DNA of 64,000 bases. Source: Oscillatoriales cyanobacterium (GTDB taxonomy: Bacteria; Cyanobacteriota; Cyanobacteriia; Cyanobacteriales; Microcoleaceae). The stretch covers positions 36,694 through 100,693 of the forward strand of contig RDXX01000035.1 of NCBI GenBank assembly GCA_004292955.1, in the 5' to 3' direction. Of the stretch, positions 43,672 through 55,074 are shown in pieces (position 1 is the first letter of the stretch; each line of letters begins with the position of its first letter). A program made the translations under genes and the position numbers. The notes beneath the pieces are model-generated. The model searched no databases and was not told the origin of the DNA. It saw only the letters and a list, made by a program, of their open reading frames with translations.

Positions 43672-43988
43672 ATAGGCGAGAACGAGTTTTCAGACAACTG
43701 AATATTAGTTGCGATCGGTCAGTAGTGCGAGCCTCGGAACTCGCGAACGTCATCAGTCATTAGTCATTAACTGTTAGTAAGTAACTGACTGTCAAGGATT
43801 AAAGACTGGGAATTAAAGACTCAAGACTGAAGACAACTGACTGTACGGGTTCGCAAAACCCGCAGGGGAGTTTTCCATCATAAATATGTGGAAAAAAATC
43901 GCCCTACTAACCAACAGCCGAAAAAAGACGACAGACAAAAGACAACAGACAACAGACTCATAACAAAAATAACTAACAAAGGATACGC

Positions 43989-45884
<1,896 letters not shown>

Positions 45885-45891
45885 TATTAGT

Positions 45892-45924
45892 AATCCCTGG
45901 CTTTGCGCCAGGGATTTGTTTTTC
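45892..45924 (+). terminator. rho-independent terminator after RNase J
   Basis: AATCCCTGGC pairs with GCCAGGGATT around a short loop, followed by TTTGTTTTT. It lies 8 bases after the stop. Confidence 0.85.
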
Positions 45925-46024
45925 AACGGCAGATAATATCAAATCCGGTAGCATTGGAATTATAAGAGTGCGATCGTCTTAGCGATCGATCTATGTCGCT
46001 TTTCGATCCGCTCGCACTCTCACC

Positions 46025-47345
46025 AAAAGAATGGGTCTGAAGCCCCGTCCTTATAGGACGGCTTTAATTCTCTTTAATTTTATCGATTAGATCAATAATA
46101 TATGGTATGGTCGAGTAAATCAAACAGCAAAAAATAATGAAAGCAAGGTATCAGTACAGAATCTATCCAACCGACCAACAACGACAGAGCTTGGCTCAAT
46201 TGTTTGGCTGTGTTCGAGCTAGCCTGGAACGATGCTCTTGCACTTTGCAAGCAATCAGAAAGAAGATTTAAATCAGCAGAACTCCAGAAAATAGTAATTA
46301 CTCAAGCCAAGCAATCCGAAGAAAGAGCCTGGCTAAGGGAAGTATCGGTAGTTCCTTTGCAGCAATCCGTAGCCGATTTGGAGACAGCTTTTAAGAACTT
46401 TTTCGATTCCTGCAAAGGAAAGAGAAAAGGACGTAAAGTTGGGTATCCCAAGTTCAAAAAGAGGACTAACAATTAATCTGCTAGATTTACTCTTCGCGGT
46501 TTCTCCAGGTCGGAGGACGGTGGTGTCTATTTAGCCAAGATTGGGATTGTCAAGCCGATTTGGTCGCAAAAGTTACCATCTGAGCCTAGCTCTGTCACGG
46601 TAATCAAGGATTGTACAAACCGCTATTTCCTGAGTTTTGTCGTAGAAGTTCAGCCAATTCAGTCTGAGGCTAAGAATCCAAGTATCGGGATTGATTTAGG
46701 GATTAAAACCTTTGCGGTGATGAGTAATGGCGAGAAAGCCGAAAGTCCTAGCTATAAAAAGTTAGACCAGAAAGTTCGCAAACTGCAACGCAAATTAGCC
46801 CGCCAACCAAAAGATTCTAGGAGAAGAAATGTAACTCGCATCAGAATTGCCAAGTTGCACAATCAAATTGCCGATACCCGTAAAGATTTCCTGCACAAAT
46901 TGTCAACCAAAATAGTTAACGAAAACCAAGTGATTGTTTTGGAGGATTTGAACGTGTCGGGCATGGTCAAAAACCGGAAGCTTTCCAGGGCAATTAGTCG
47001 GCAAGGATGGAGAGAATTCCGAACACTTTGCGAGCGTCAGTCGGAGAAGTTTGGTAGGGAGTTCAAAGTAATTAGTAGATGGGAACCTACCAGTCAAGTG
47101 TGTGCAGACTGTGGGTTTAAATGGGGCAAGATTGATTTATCTATTCGTTCGGTTCTTTGTTTAAGTTGTGGCACCGAGCAAGATAGAGATGAGAATGCTG
47201 CTAAGAATATAGAACAAGTCGGGATGGGGAATCGCCACGACTTTAAACGGACGCGCTCGGGACTGTAAGACTACTTCGGTAGCTTTTCCCCGATGAAGCG
47301 TCAAGAATCACCGTTCCTTCAGGTCGGTGAGTATTTCAATCATCC
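46025..47345 (+). mobile_element. IS200/IS605-type element carrying only a broken tnpB
   Basis: The left part has a hairpin AGCC-GTCC/GGAC-GGCT at 46040-46065 (AGCCCCGTCCTTATAGGACG) and the right part TCACCG/CGGTGA at 47308-47330 (GTTCCTTCAGG loop), both as expected for hairpin-ended IS605 elements. No tnpA is present. Exact ends cannot be fixed without a comparison to an empty site. Confidence 0.7.
46137..47268 (+). pseudogene. TnpB (IS605 OrfB), frameshifted and interrupted
   Basis: The ATG at 46137 begins MKARYQYRIYPTDQQRQSLA, the TnpB N-terminus. One extra base near 46215-46225 shifts the frame (WNDALALCKQSE continues in +1), and a TAA at 46474-46476 interrupts the frame before ARFTLRGF. 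The rest is complete: RuvC residues in GIDLGIKTF, VLEDLNVSGM and DRDENAAKNI, and the zinc ribbon CADCGFKWG...CLSCG. TnpB is an RNA-guided nuclease; this copy cannot make a full protein, although its 3' end could still encode a guide-type RNA. Confidence 0.85.
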
Positions 47346-47449
47346 AAATATATTATTCGGATGCCACCGGGAACGATCTAAATCCTATCGGCCCTAAAAA
47401 GAAGGATTAGCTATTAAATTGGATCGATTTTTCATGGTATTTATTAAAC

Positions 47450-47494
47450 AATGGGAGTGGTGGTAAAAGTTTTATTTTTACCACCACTCCCATT
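47450..47494. repeat. perfect 19-bp inverted repeat
   Basis: AATGGGAGTGGTGGTAAAA (47450-47468) and its exact complement (47476-47494) with a 7-base loop, extended by five more pairs after one mismatch. It lies 180 bases past the tnpB remnant and may be a terminator or a miniature element. Confidence 0.75.
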
Positions 47495-47682
47495 ATTTAA
47501 TTGTACTTAATTAAATGCTGAAACTTAAGCATTTATAGCAACCGCTTTCCTCAGTTATACCGTTTCAGTGTGAATGTTTTATAAAGCATCGAAAGTTAAT
47601 TTTACCGAGCAACTAGGGCATCGGTTCAGTAAAAGAAATTGACACAAGTGGCATAGTATGTATGTTGATGTAGACCTTGGCA

Positions 47683-47755
47683 GGGCGATCGCATGAGGAA
47701 AAAAAAATGGTTGGCGATCGCGTCGCGATCTACTGTCGCCCTCATGCGATCGCCC
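47683..47755. repeat. 16-bp inverted repeat with HIP1 cores
   Basis: GGGCGATCGCATGAGG (47683-47698) pairs with CCTCATGCGATCGCCC (47740-47755). The interior contains further GCGATCGC and TCGCGA strings. It looks like a short mobile palindrome upstream of the solute-binding protein gene. Confidence 0.65.
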
Positions 47756-47850
47756 CTACATAACACATATTTCGTTCTTTTTGTCAAAATATTCTACTGT
47801 ACCGACGCCCTAGGGTAGACTATAAATAAGGTGTGACACCAATAAACTTT

Positions 47851-49260
47851 ATGAAACGTAGAACATTTAATACACTACCTTTTTTTGCACTTGGACTCGG
47901 CTTCACAAGCTGCAATCCATTCCCATTTCATTCTGATTCCCCTGCTAAAGAGCGCGGTATTGAGTTGACTGGTGAAAATGATTCAAATTCCTTTGCTGCT
48001 CAAAATCAGCTTAACTGGATGGGGCACTGGTTAAGGGAAGATAAACGCGAGGTTTTGGTACGAGAAGTGGCACAAGAGTTCTCATTTTTACATCAGAATA
48101 TCGCTCTCAAACTTAAATTTTGGCAACAACTGAATTTGGCGCATAAACCGGGGACAGCCAAAGCGATCGCATCTGCAATTCGATCGGGAAAGTTAGATTG
48201 GGATATTGTTTGGTTGGATGAAGATATTTACACCCTAGTTTCAGAAGAGTTAGGCAATCCTAAATGGGGAGAACAACATCTCGTCAACTTTGAAGAAGTT
48301 GCAGGATTTACAGAAACACAAAAACCTTTTATTATTCAAGATCCGAGCTATCGCAATCAAACCGGGGGATTTTTAGTCGGCCCTTATATAGAGGGATATT
48401 ATCATGCGCTGTTTTATAATAAAAATGTTGCCGCTCAAATAGGCATTAAAATCAAATATGAAGGAATGACTTTTGATGACCTCCTCGGTTATGCTGAATC
48501 TGTAAATCTCTACAATCGCCAAACTAAAAATAACATCGCCACATTTTATGAGAGCAAAGATTGGATGACACTAGAGATTCTGTTTCAAAATTTAGTCAAA
48601 TCAGAAATTTTAGATTTTAAGGAAGCCAAATCGGAAGTCGGTTCATCTGAAAAGAATGCTGCCGTCTTCAAAACATTACAAGCATTAGAAACGCTAGGTA
48701 AGTTTAATCCACTGATTCCATCGCATCGAGAAAATAATTGGGCAAATACCCGACATCTAATGTTGGACGATCGCGCTCTCTTTTATGTCAATGGCACTTG
48801 GATGTACAGCCACTGGCACGGAATGGATGCTCAAAAAATGTCTAAGATTGTCCCTGTAGAACTGCCTTCTTTTCAAAAAACTAACCATTATTTAGGAGGT
48901 TATATCCCAACTTGGGGAGTCTTAAAAAACTCTAAAAATCGCGATAGCGCTATTAAATTGCTGATGAATTGGTGTACACCAAAAGTTGCAGAGAAATGGG
49001 TTCGGTATACCAGAAATCCGACGGGAATTAGGGGAAATCTCGCTGTTGCTGAATCTGGGATAGATAGTTTCGGAGAGTTTCAAAGTGATATCACTGCCCG
49101 GTATGGTGCCAATGTGCATTATTCTAACTACACGGGTTATCTATTTGGAGCCAAAAATCGCAATTTATCGAAGGTGCTTCATCAACAAATCAGAAATCTT
49201 CTAGCGGGTGAGATTACTGCTAAAAATTCCTACCAACAAATTTTATCGAAAATTCAATAA
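47851..49260 (+). CDS. extracellular solute-binding lipoprotein, sensor-associated
   Basis: 469 residues from the ATG at 47851; a GTG six codons earlier is less likely. The N-terminus MKRRTFNTLPFFALGLGFTSC has a twin-arginine-like start and a lipobox-like end at Cys21. The body follows the family 1 (sugar) binding-protein pattern: DWDIVWLDEDIYTLVSEELG, GPYIEGYYHALFYNKNVAAQ, LMLDDRALFYVNGTWMYSHW, LGGYIPTWGVLKNSKNRDSA. No permease or ATPase gene is next to it. Instead a hybrid histidine kinase starts 3 bases after its stop, so it probably serves as a periplasmic signal receptor. Confidence 0.85.
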   Translation: MKRRTFNTLPFFALGLGFTSCNPFPFHSDSPAKERGIELTGENDSNSFAAQNQLNWMGHWLREDKREVLVREVAQEFSFLHQNIALKLKFWQQLNLAHKPGTAKAIASAIRSGKLDWDIVWLDEDIYTLVSEELGNPKWGEQHLVNFEEVAGFTETQKPFIIQDPSYRNQTGGFLVGPYIEGYYHALFYNKNVAAQIGIKIKYEGMTFDDLLGYAESVNLYNRQTKNNIATFYESKDWMTLEILFQNLVKSEILDFKEAKSEVGSSEKNAAVFKTLQALETLGKFNPLIPSHRENNWANTRHLMLDDRALFYVNGTWMYSHWHGMDAQKMSKIVPVELPSFQKTNHYLGGYIPTWGVLKNSKNRDSAIKLLMNWCTPKVAEKWVRYTRNPTGIRGNLAVAESGIDSFGEFQSDITARYGANVHYSNYTGYLFGAKNRNLSKVLHQQIRNLLAGEITAKNSYQQILSKIQ

Positions 49261-49263
49261 ATC

Positions 49264-51516
49264 ATGAAAAAGTTTTGGCAAAGCTTAGCATTTAAGATTG
49301 GGACAGCAGTCATTGGTGTTGAGATCGTTGCACTCACTTTAATGGGTTCTTACTATGTCAATCGATTTTCTAATGAGATTGATAAAACACTCACAACACA
49401 AATCCAATTGCCAGCAAAACTAATTGCTCAAGGGTTGCTAAATTATGAAGCAGTCAGAGATCGCGCTGTGATGGAAAACCTTGTGGGAGAAAAGTTATTA
49501 GATACATTAGCAATTGGAACTAACGGCAAAGTCTATTATTCGATGAATTCAGAGGATGTAGGCAAATCGGTTAAAGCGATCGCAGGCTTCAAGATTGAGG
49601 AAAACTTCGAGCAAACCTTTAAGGTGAAGCAAGTCATCGCAGTTTCCGATGGATTAATCCACATTGCACCGCTGCGTCTAGAAGATGGAAAATTGATTGG
49701 TTTTTTGTATATCAAAGCTGGAATCGAGCGAATTCAAAACCGCAAGAAAGACATTATTATTATATTTTTACTGGGGTCATCTGCTTGTATTGCTGCAACA
49801 TCTGCTGCAATTTTATTGCTGTTTAATTCTACAATATTTAGCAGAATTAAAGAAATTTTACAGATTCTCAAACAAGTTGAATCCGGCAGTCTAGATGTGC
49901 GCTGCGATCGCAAAATTCAATCCGATGAAATAGGAGAGCTGCAATTGGGTGTGAACTCTACAATTGAGCGATTATCCGATTTGCTAAGTAACTTAGAACA
50001 GCGAGTTCGCGATCGCACTGAACAATTAGCAGGGGCTTTAAAGGAAAATAAAATTTTACTTGAAGAATCCCAACAGCGCGCGATCGAACTCAAACAAGCT
50101 AAAGAAGCTGCCGACAATGCCAATCAAGCCAAAAGCGAATTTCTCGCTAATATGAGTCACGAACTGAGAACTCCACTCAACGGCATTCTTGGTTATGCCC
50201 AAATCCTTCAACGTTCCAAGCACTTGGAGAAAAAACATAAAAAAGGATTGGGGATTATTTATCAATGCGGATATCACCTTTTAACTTTAATTAACGATAT
50301 TTTAGACCTCTCTAAAATTGAAGCTCGCAAACTAGAACTCATTCCCACAGATTTCCATTTTCCCTCTTTTTTAGAAGCAGTTACCGAAATTTGTCGCGTC
50401 CGTGCCGAAGAAAAAGGAATTGACTTTATATACGTACCCGAATCTAACCTACCTGTCGGTATTCATGCTGATGAAAAGCGGCTGCGACAAGTCTTAATTA
50501 ATTTGCTGGGAAACGCCATCAAATTTACAGAACAAGGTGGCGTGACTTTCGCGATTCAAGCACAGGCGATCGCATCAGATCCATCAACCTATCGCTGGCG
50601 CTTCCAAGTTAGCGATACAGGAGTTGGGATGACTCCAGAGCAATTAGACACAATTTTTCTACCCTTTGAACAAGTGGGAAATACGAAAAAACAAGCAGAA
50701 GGCACTGGCTTGGGACTGGCAATTAGTTGGAAAATTGTGGAGTTAATGGGCAGTCAAATTAAGGCACAAAGCCAACTGGGTAAAGGAAGTATTTTCTCTT
50801 TCGATATAGAAGTTCCTGAATCGCAAAGTTGGGCAACAATTTCTCGCACCTCTCAACAAGGTACGATCGCAGGATATCGAGGCACAAAACAGCGCATTTT
50901 AGCGGTGGATGATAAGTGGGAAAATCGTGCAGTATTAGTTAATCTTCTTGAACCAATTGGATTTGAAGTTATCGAAGCAAGCAATGGAAAAGAAGCGCTA
51001 GAAAAAGCCGTTACACAGCCACCCGATGCAGTGATTACAGACTTAATGATGCCTGTGATGCACGGCTTTGAATTGCTGCAACACCTGCGCCAATCGCCAA
51101 CATTGAAACAAGTCGTTGCGATCGCCTCCTCAGCCAGTGTCTTTGAAGCCGATCAATTTCAAAGTTTGGATGCGGGTGCAGACGACTTTTTGCCCAAACC
51201 CATTGACGCAGAATTGTTGCTGGCTTTGCTACAAAAATATCTGAAGTTGGAATGGGTGTATGAAAATGTGGCGACACCAGAACCGACACCTCCTGTATCC
51301 GACATCCGAGAGTCGCAGCTACCCCCAGCCAACCTTCTAGCGCAACTGAACGATTTAGTCAAATGGGGGGATTTAGACGAACTTGCCGAAGTTGCCGCAT
51401 ATGTACAACAAACTCATCCGGAATGCGCTGCTTTCGCTCAACACTTGATTCAACTGGCACAAAATTGTCAGGTGAATGAGCTAAGACAAGTATTAGGAAA
51501 AGCTGTTAATGCGTAA
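49264..51516 (+). CDS. hybrid sensor histidine kinase / response regulator
   Basis: 750 residues. Membrane segments at about 8-30 and 161-186 enclose a periplasmic domain of about 130 residues ([20 protein letters not shown]). A HAMP-like region and a coiled coil ([20 protein letters not shown]) follow. HisKA has the phosphoacceptor His299 in [14 protein letters not shown], and the ATPase domain has [17 protein letters not shown] and [16 protein letters not shown]. The receiver has AVDDKWENR and phospho-Asp593 in [16 protein letters not shown] short C-terminal helical extension ends it. With the upstream binding protein it forms a LuxP/LuxQ-like receptor pair. The output partner is not in the window. 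Confidence 0.92.
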   Translation: MKKFWQSLAFKIGTAVIGVEIVALTLMGSYYVNRFSNEIDKTLTTQIQLPAKLIAQGLLNYEAVRDRAVMENLVGEKLLDTLAIGTNGKVYYSMNSEDVGKSVKAIAGFKIEENFEQTFKVKQVIAVSDGLIHIAPLRLEDGKLIGFLYIKAGIERIQNRKKDIIIIFLLGSSACIAATSAAILLLFNSTIFSRIKEILQILKQVESGSLDVRCDRKIQSDEIGELQLGVNSTIERLSDLLSNLEQRVRDRTEQLAGALKENKILLEESQQRAIELKQAKEAADNANQAKSEFLANMSHELRTPLNGILGYAQILQRSKHLEKKHKKGLGIIYQCGYHLLTLINDILDLSKIEARKLELIPTDFHFPSFLEAVTEICRVRAEEKGIDFIYVPESNLPVGIHADEKRLRQVLINLLGNAIKFTEQGGVTFAIQAQAIASDPSTYRWRFQVSDTGVGMTPEQLDTIFLPFEQVGNTKKQAEGTGLGLAISWKIVELMGSQIKAQSQLGKGSIFSFDIEVPESQSWATISRTSQQGTIAGYRGTKQRILAVDDKWENRAVLVNLLEPIGFEVIEASNGKEALEKAVTQPPDAVITDLMMPVMHGFELLQHLRQSPTLKQVVAIASSASVFEADQFQSLDAGADDFLPKPIDAELLLALLQKYLKLEWVYENVATPEPTPPVSDIRESQLPPANLLAQLNDLVKWGDLDELAEVAAYVQQTHPECAAFAQHLIQLAQNCQVNELRQVLGKAVNA

Positions 51517-51900
51517 ATATTTGAGATTAGACTATTGACTGATTTTATGATGCAGATATAGCAATCATTGCAGGAGTCGTAAAAGTTTTACCCCTCCCAA
51601 CCCTCCCCTTACTAAGGGGAGAAAGTAAGAAATTCACAAATGATTTAGGATTGCTATGGTCAGAATACTGAACAAGAAAACAAGAAGTTGCTCTTTCGTC
51701 CTCCGACTATCAGGGGGATGCGAGGGGGATCTCCGGGGAATTAACAGTGTTAACTGAACCGTATTGATTCATAAATCAGCTTTTTTAGTGTCAAATTTTC
51801 TCAAAAAAAATCAATCGATTTTAACCACAAATAAACGCAGATAGATTTAACAACTATCTGCGTTCATCTGTGTTTATCTGCTTAAATCTGCGGTCAAAAA
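51517..51900. other. intergenic region between convergent genes with hairpins
   Basis: Contains a CCCTCCC/TTAGTAAGGGG-type repeat at about 51589-51621 and an 11-bp perfect inverted repeat AACGCAGATAG/CTATCTGCGTT at 51834-51864, followed by more CATCTGTG/ATCTGCGG strings. The hairpin could stop transcription from both sides. Confidence 0.6.
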
Positions 51901-52176
51901 TCAACCACCAGCAACGGCTGGGACAATACTCACTTCATCACCATCTTTAAGAGCAGTTTCCGTACCTTCCAAAAACCGGATGTCTTCGCTGTTGACGTAG
52001 AAGTTGAGAAATCTTCGAGGCGATCCTTGTTCGTCGCACAGGCTTTTTTTGATGCCGGGACAATTTGTTTCTAACGCTTCAATCAGTTCGGAAATGTTTG
52101 CACCACCGCATTCTATTGTGGCTTGATTGTTAGTGAATTTTTGCAGTGGTGTGGGAATTAAAACTTTAACGGTCAT
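51901..52176 (-). CDS. MoaD/ThiS-family sulfur carrier protein
   Basis: 91 residues. [20 protein letters not shown] opens the ubiquitin-like fold. It ends [14 protein letters not shown], with the C-terminal Gly-Gly needed for adenylation and thiocarboxylation. [20 protein letters not shown] is typical of the variant found near threonine synthase genes. It lies downstream of thrC on the same strand. A role as sulfur donor in cysteine, methionine or cofactor synthesis is likely, but the acceptor is not defined. Confidence 0.85.
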   Translation of the reverse strand: MTVKVLIPTPLQKFTNNQATIECGGANISELIEALETNCPGIKKSLCDEQGSPRRFLNFYVNSEDIRFLEGTETALKDGDEVSIVPAVAGG

Positions 52177-52180
52177 GGTT

Positions 52181-52270
52181 AGTTGTTAATTGTGAGTTGT
52201 CAGTTGTGAGTTGTCAGTTGTTAATTGTTAGTTGTTGATTCCAATAACCAATAACCAACAACCAATAACT
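52181..52270. repeat. GAGTTGT / CAATAAC short tandem repeats
   Basis: Heptamer-like units GTTGTGA/GTTGTCA followed by AACCAATAACC units fill the gap between thrC and the sulfur carrier gene. Confidence 0.65.
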
Positions 52271-52271
52271 A

Positions 52272-53570
52272 TTAAACAGAAGCTTGCTGCCATTCCAAAC
52301 GTTCGAGTGTCCGGGCGCGTTCGAGGGCGCGCTCGAAGGCTTCCAGTTTTGGTTCGAGGGTGATGGGTTCGCCGATGTAACCTTGGACGGCTTCTTGGGT
52401 TTTCAAGCCGTTGCCGGTGATGTAGGCGACGGTGGTTTCTTCGGGGTCGATTTTACCTGCTTCTACGAGTTTTTTCAAGACTGCGATCGTCGTGCCGCCT
52501 GCGGTTTCGGTGAAGATGCCTTCGGTTTCTGCTAGCAGTTTCATGCCTTCGATGATTTCGGTGTCGCTGACGGATTCGATGTTTCCGCCTGTTTTGCGGG
52601 CGATGTCGAGGGCGTACATTCCGTCTGCTGGATTGCCGATCGCGATCGATTTAGCAATTGTATTCGGTTTGACTGGTGTTACGAAGTCGCGACCTTCGCG
52701 GTATGCTTGGGCGATCGGGGAACAGCCGTCAGCTTGAGCGCCGCTGAACCGGACTTTCTTGCCTTCAACCAAGCCGACTTCGGTGAATTCGTTGAAGCCT
52801 TTATAGATTTTGGTGAACAAAGAACCGGAAGCGAGGGGAGCAACTACGTGATCGGGCAATTTCCAACCTAGTTGTTCGATAACTTCGTAGCCGAGGGTTT
52901 TCGAGCCTTCGGAATAGTAGGGGCGCAAGTTGATGTTGACAAATCCCCAGCCGTGTGTATTGGCTACTTCGCAGCAGAGGCGGTTAACTTGGTCGTAGTT
53001 GCCGTGAACTGCCATCACAGTCGGATTGTAAATTAAGGTGCCTAGGACTTTGCCTGCTTCTAAGTCGGAGGGGATGAAGACTACGCAATCTAGTCCGGCG
53101 TGGGCGGCGATCGCAGCCGTGGAGTTAGCTAAGTTGCCAGTGCTGGCACAAGATACTGTTGTGAAACCCAATTCTCTCGCTCGGCTGAGGGCGACTGACA
53201 CCACTCTGTCCTTAAAGCTCAGAGTGGGCATATTGACGGCATCGTTTTTAATGTAAAGATTTTTGAGACCGAGGCGGCGTGCCAAGCGGTGGGATTTTAC
53301 TAAAGGAGTCATCCCCGTGCCGACATCGATGACGTTTTCTGTAGCGACTGGTAAAAATTCGCGGTAGCGCCAGATTGAGTTGGGGCCTGCTTGGATGGTT
53401 TGGCGAGTGACGCGGCGGCGGATGGCGTCGTAGTCGTACTTGACTTCTAGCGGGCCAAAACAGCAATCGCAGACGTGCTTGGCTTGGAGTTCGTACTCTT
53501 CGCCGCATTCTTTACATTTGAGGGCTGTGAAGGTTGCTGCTGTGGATTGGGTTCTGGTCGCCTGGGTCAT
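52272..53570 (-). CDS. thrC: threonine synthase
   Basis: 432 residues. N-terminal zinc-ribbon-like Cys set CKECGEEYELQAKHVCDCCFG, then PLP Lys in PTLSFKDRVVSVALS, phosphate-binding SCASTGNLANSTAAIAAHAG, and IESVSDTEIIEGMKLLAETE. It converts O-phosphohomoserine to threonine. It is flanked on both sides, same strand, by MoaD/ThiS-like carriers. Confidence 0.95.
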   Translation of the reverse strand: MTQATRTQSTAATFTALKCKECGEEYELQAKHVCDCCFGPLEVKYDYDAIRRRVTRQTIQAGPNSIWRYREFLPVATENVIDVGTGMTPLVKSHRLARRLGLKNLYIKNDAVNMPTLSFKDRVVSVALSRARELGFTTVSCASTGNLANSTAAIAAHAGLDCVVFIPSDLEAGKVLGTLIYNPTVMAVHGNYDQVNRLCCEVANTHGWGFVNINLRPYYSEGSKTLGYEVIEQLGWKLPDHVVAPLASGSLFTKIYKGFNEFTEVGLVEGKKVRFSGAQADGCSPIAQAYREGRDFVTPVKPNTIAKSIAIGNPADGMYALDIARKTGGNIESVSDTEIIEGMKLLAETEGIFTETAGGTTIAVLKKLVEAGKIDPEETTVAYITGNGLKTQEAVQGYIGEPITLEPKLEAFERALERARTLERLEWQQASV

Positions 53571-53888
53571 AGCTCAACTCTCTAGTTTTGCGATGTTTTC
53601 TTAAGTCTTAGGAAAGATTAGCACGCTCGATCTACCCCGTCAACTATACCCGATTTTTTTAGTCGGGATTAATTTTTGGCAGTTTCTTGCCCGAAATTGG
53701 AGGTTGACTGATAGTCCTCAATCTCTTTCTCAGAAAGGGTTTTAAGCTCTGCTGGGGAATGCTGGCCCAGAGGAAAATTATCTCAATTAACCGAACTCAA
53801 GAACAATTTTGCTGCAAAACTAATTTCAAAACTTTATAAAGTTTTTTGTGCTGGGTAAGTCCTAGACGCAACTCTCATATTTAAAGCA

Positions 53889-53962
53889 AAGGTACGTTGT
53901 TGCGATGCAAGCGCTCTTTCATAGATATAAAGAAAGAGCGCTGAAGCGCAACTACGTACCTT
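53889..53962. repeat. GTAGTTGCGCTTCAGCGCTC-type palindrome
   Basis: AAGGTACGTTGTTGCG...AAGCGCTCTTTC on the left is answered by GAAAGAGCGCTGAAGCGCAA and CTACGTACCTT on the right. The same family forms the array at 63867-64000. Confidence 0.8.
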
Positions 53963-53981
53963 GAGGAAATCCAAAATTGTA

Positions 53982-54242
53982 TTATCCACCGCTGACGGGG
54001 GGGATGAGTACAACTTCGTCGCCGTCTTGGAGGATGGTGTCGGGGGAGACGAATTCTAGGTTGACGCCGAAGCGGGTACGATCGCGCCACTGTTCTAATT
54101 GAGGGTATTGGCCGATCGAGCTTTCGAGCACTTCAGATACCGGGGTTTCGGGAGGAAGTTCTAGTGTAAGTTCCGAAACGCCGTAGGCTTCACTGAAGGC
54201 GGCGAATAGTTTAACGGTGATGGTAATTGAAGAGTTAGACAC
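53982..54242 (-). CDS. MoaD-like molybdopterin synthase sulfur carrier
   Basis: 86 residues from a GTG at 54242 giving MSNSSITITVKLFAAFSEAY; a TTG ten codons earlier adds an unlikely Cys/Arg-rich start. LTLELPPETPVSEVLESSIG and the end DGDEVVLIPPVSGG with terminal Gly-Gly fit MoaD. It is the second ubiquitin-like carrier around thrC and could serve molybdenum cofactor synthesis. No moaE is nearby. Confidence 0.8.
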   Translation of the reverse strand: MSNSSITITVKLFAAFSEAYGVSELTLELPPETPVSEVLESSIGQYPQLEQWRDRTRFGVNLEFVSPDTILQDGDEVVLIPPVSGG

Positions 54243-54739
54243 GGCTGTTTTGTGCGATCGACAGTTTGGCAATAATCAACTACACCATACAATTAATTGA
54301 GAATTACGCGCACCCAGGCTTAGAATTGAAAGCGGCAATCTTTAGTTAATTTTTAGCAGAGCTGGTAAAAATGACCGTTGATTGCAGCATAAAATCCGAA
54401 CAGTCTTGTATGCCCATCGCTCTTACCAACCAGGCGTTAGAAGCAGTTGGCATCCACTTAAATGCAGCTAGCGAAGATTGAGTTAGCTGGTGTTGAGCCG
54501 AGGGCAAGACTACTTTTTGAGGAGGCGGTATCGATACTTCCCCGTAATTGTGGGAGAGTAGCAAAATATCGAACTAACTTTAGCGAGTAACAAAGCAGAC
54601 TATGCTCTGCTAACTGGCTGATTCCCGACGAAAAATCTGGTTGTCCAGTCCAGCTTATAATTTCCAAAGCTTTGCTCCGCTTAGGAAGCGTGCCCTTCGA
54701 TCTCAGAATAATAGTCAAGTTAACGCGAACCTGATATTT
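54243..54739. other. intergenic region, nothing supported
   Basis: About 500 bases. A reverse-strand frame covering 54458-54823 overlaps the next forward gene and lacks protein-like features. No RNA gene recognised. Confidence 0.45.
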
Positions 54740-55027
54740 ATGGCAAGTAACGATTTTAAAGTGCTTCAAATTATTGAAGCTAAAGGCTGGTATGCCTTTG
54801 GGAGTACGAAGCAAAGCCAGCACGTTGAGAGGTGGGTAAGGCCTGTGGTGTGTTGGGTTTTAATAGAAGATAAAAAAAAGCGGCGGATTGTGACTGCTAC
54901 CGCTAGCTATCAGATCCAGATTGATGACAAAGAAGTCGAGTTTTTTGCCCATGAAAGCGAAATTCAAGATATCGAGAGCCTCCCCAAGTCTGTCTCGGTA
55001 TCGGAATTTCTCAAAACAGAAGATTGA
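54740..55027 (+). CDS. hypothetical protein
   Basis: 95 residues from the ATG at 54740: ASNDFKVLQIIEAKGWYAFG, then HVERWVRPVVCWVLIEDKKK and RRIVTATASYQIQIDDKEVE. It is compact, probably alpha/beta, without known motifs. The open frame extends 33 codons upstream, but that part is low quality. Function unknown. Confidence 0.5.
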   Translation: MASNDFKVLQIIEAKGWYAFGSTKQSQHVERWVRPVVCWVLIEDKKKRRIVTATASYQIQIDDKEVEFFAHESEIQDIESLPKSVSVSEFLKTED

Positions 55028-55074
55028 GATCGGGTGCACAAGGAGATTGTTTAACAAGTTATTAATCATTCCTT

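Noticed and set aside
54458..54823. 121-residue reverse frame opposite the hypothetical gene at 54740
   Set aside because: Irregular composition and no pattern; the forward frame is more protein-like.
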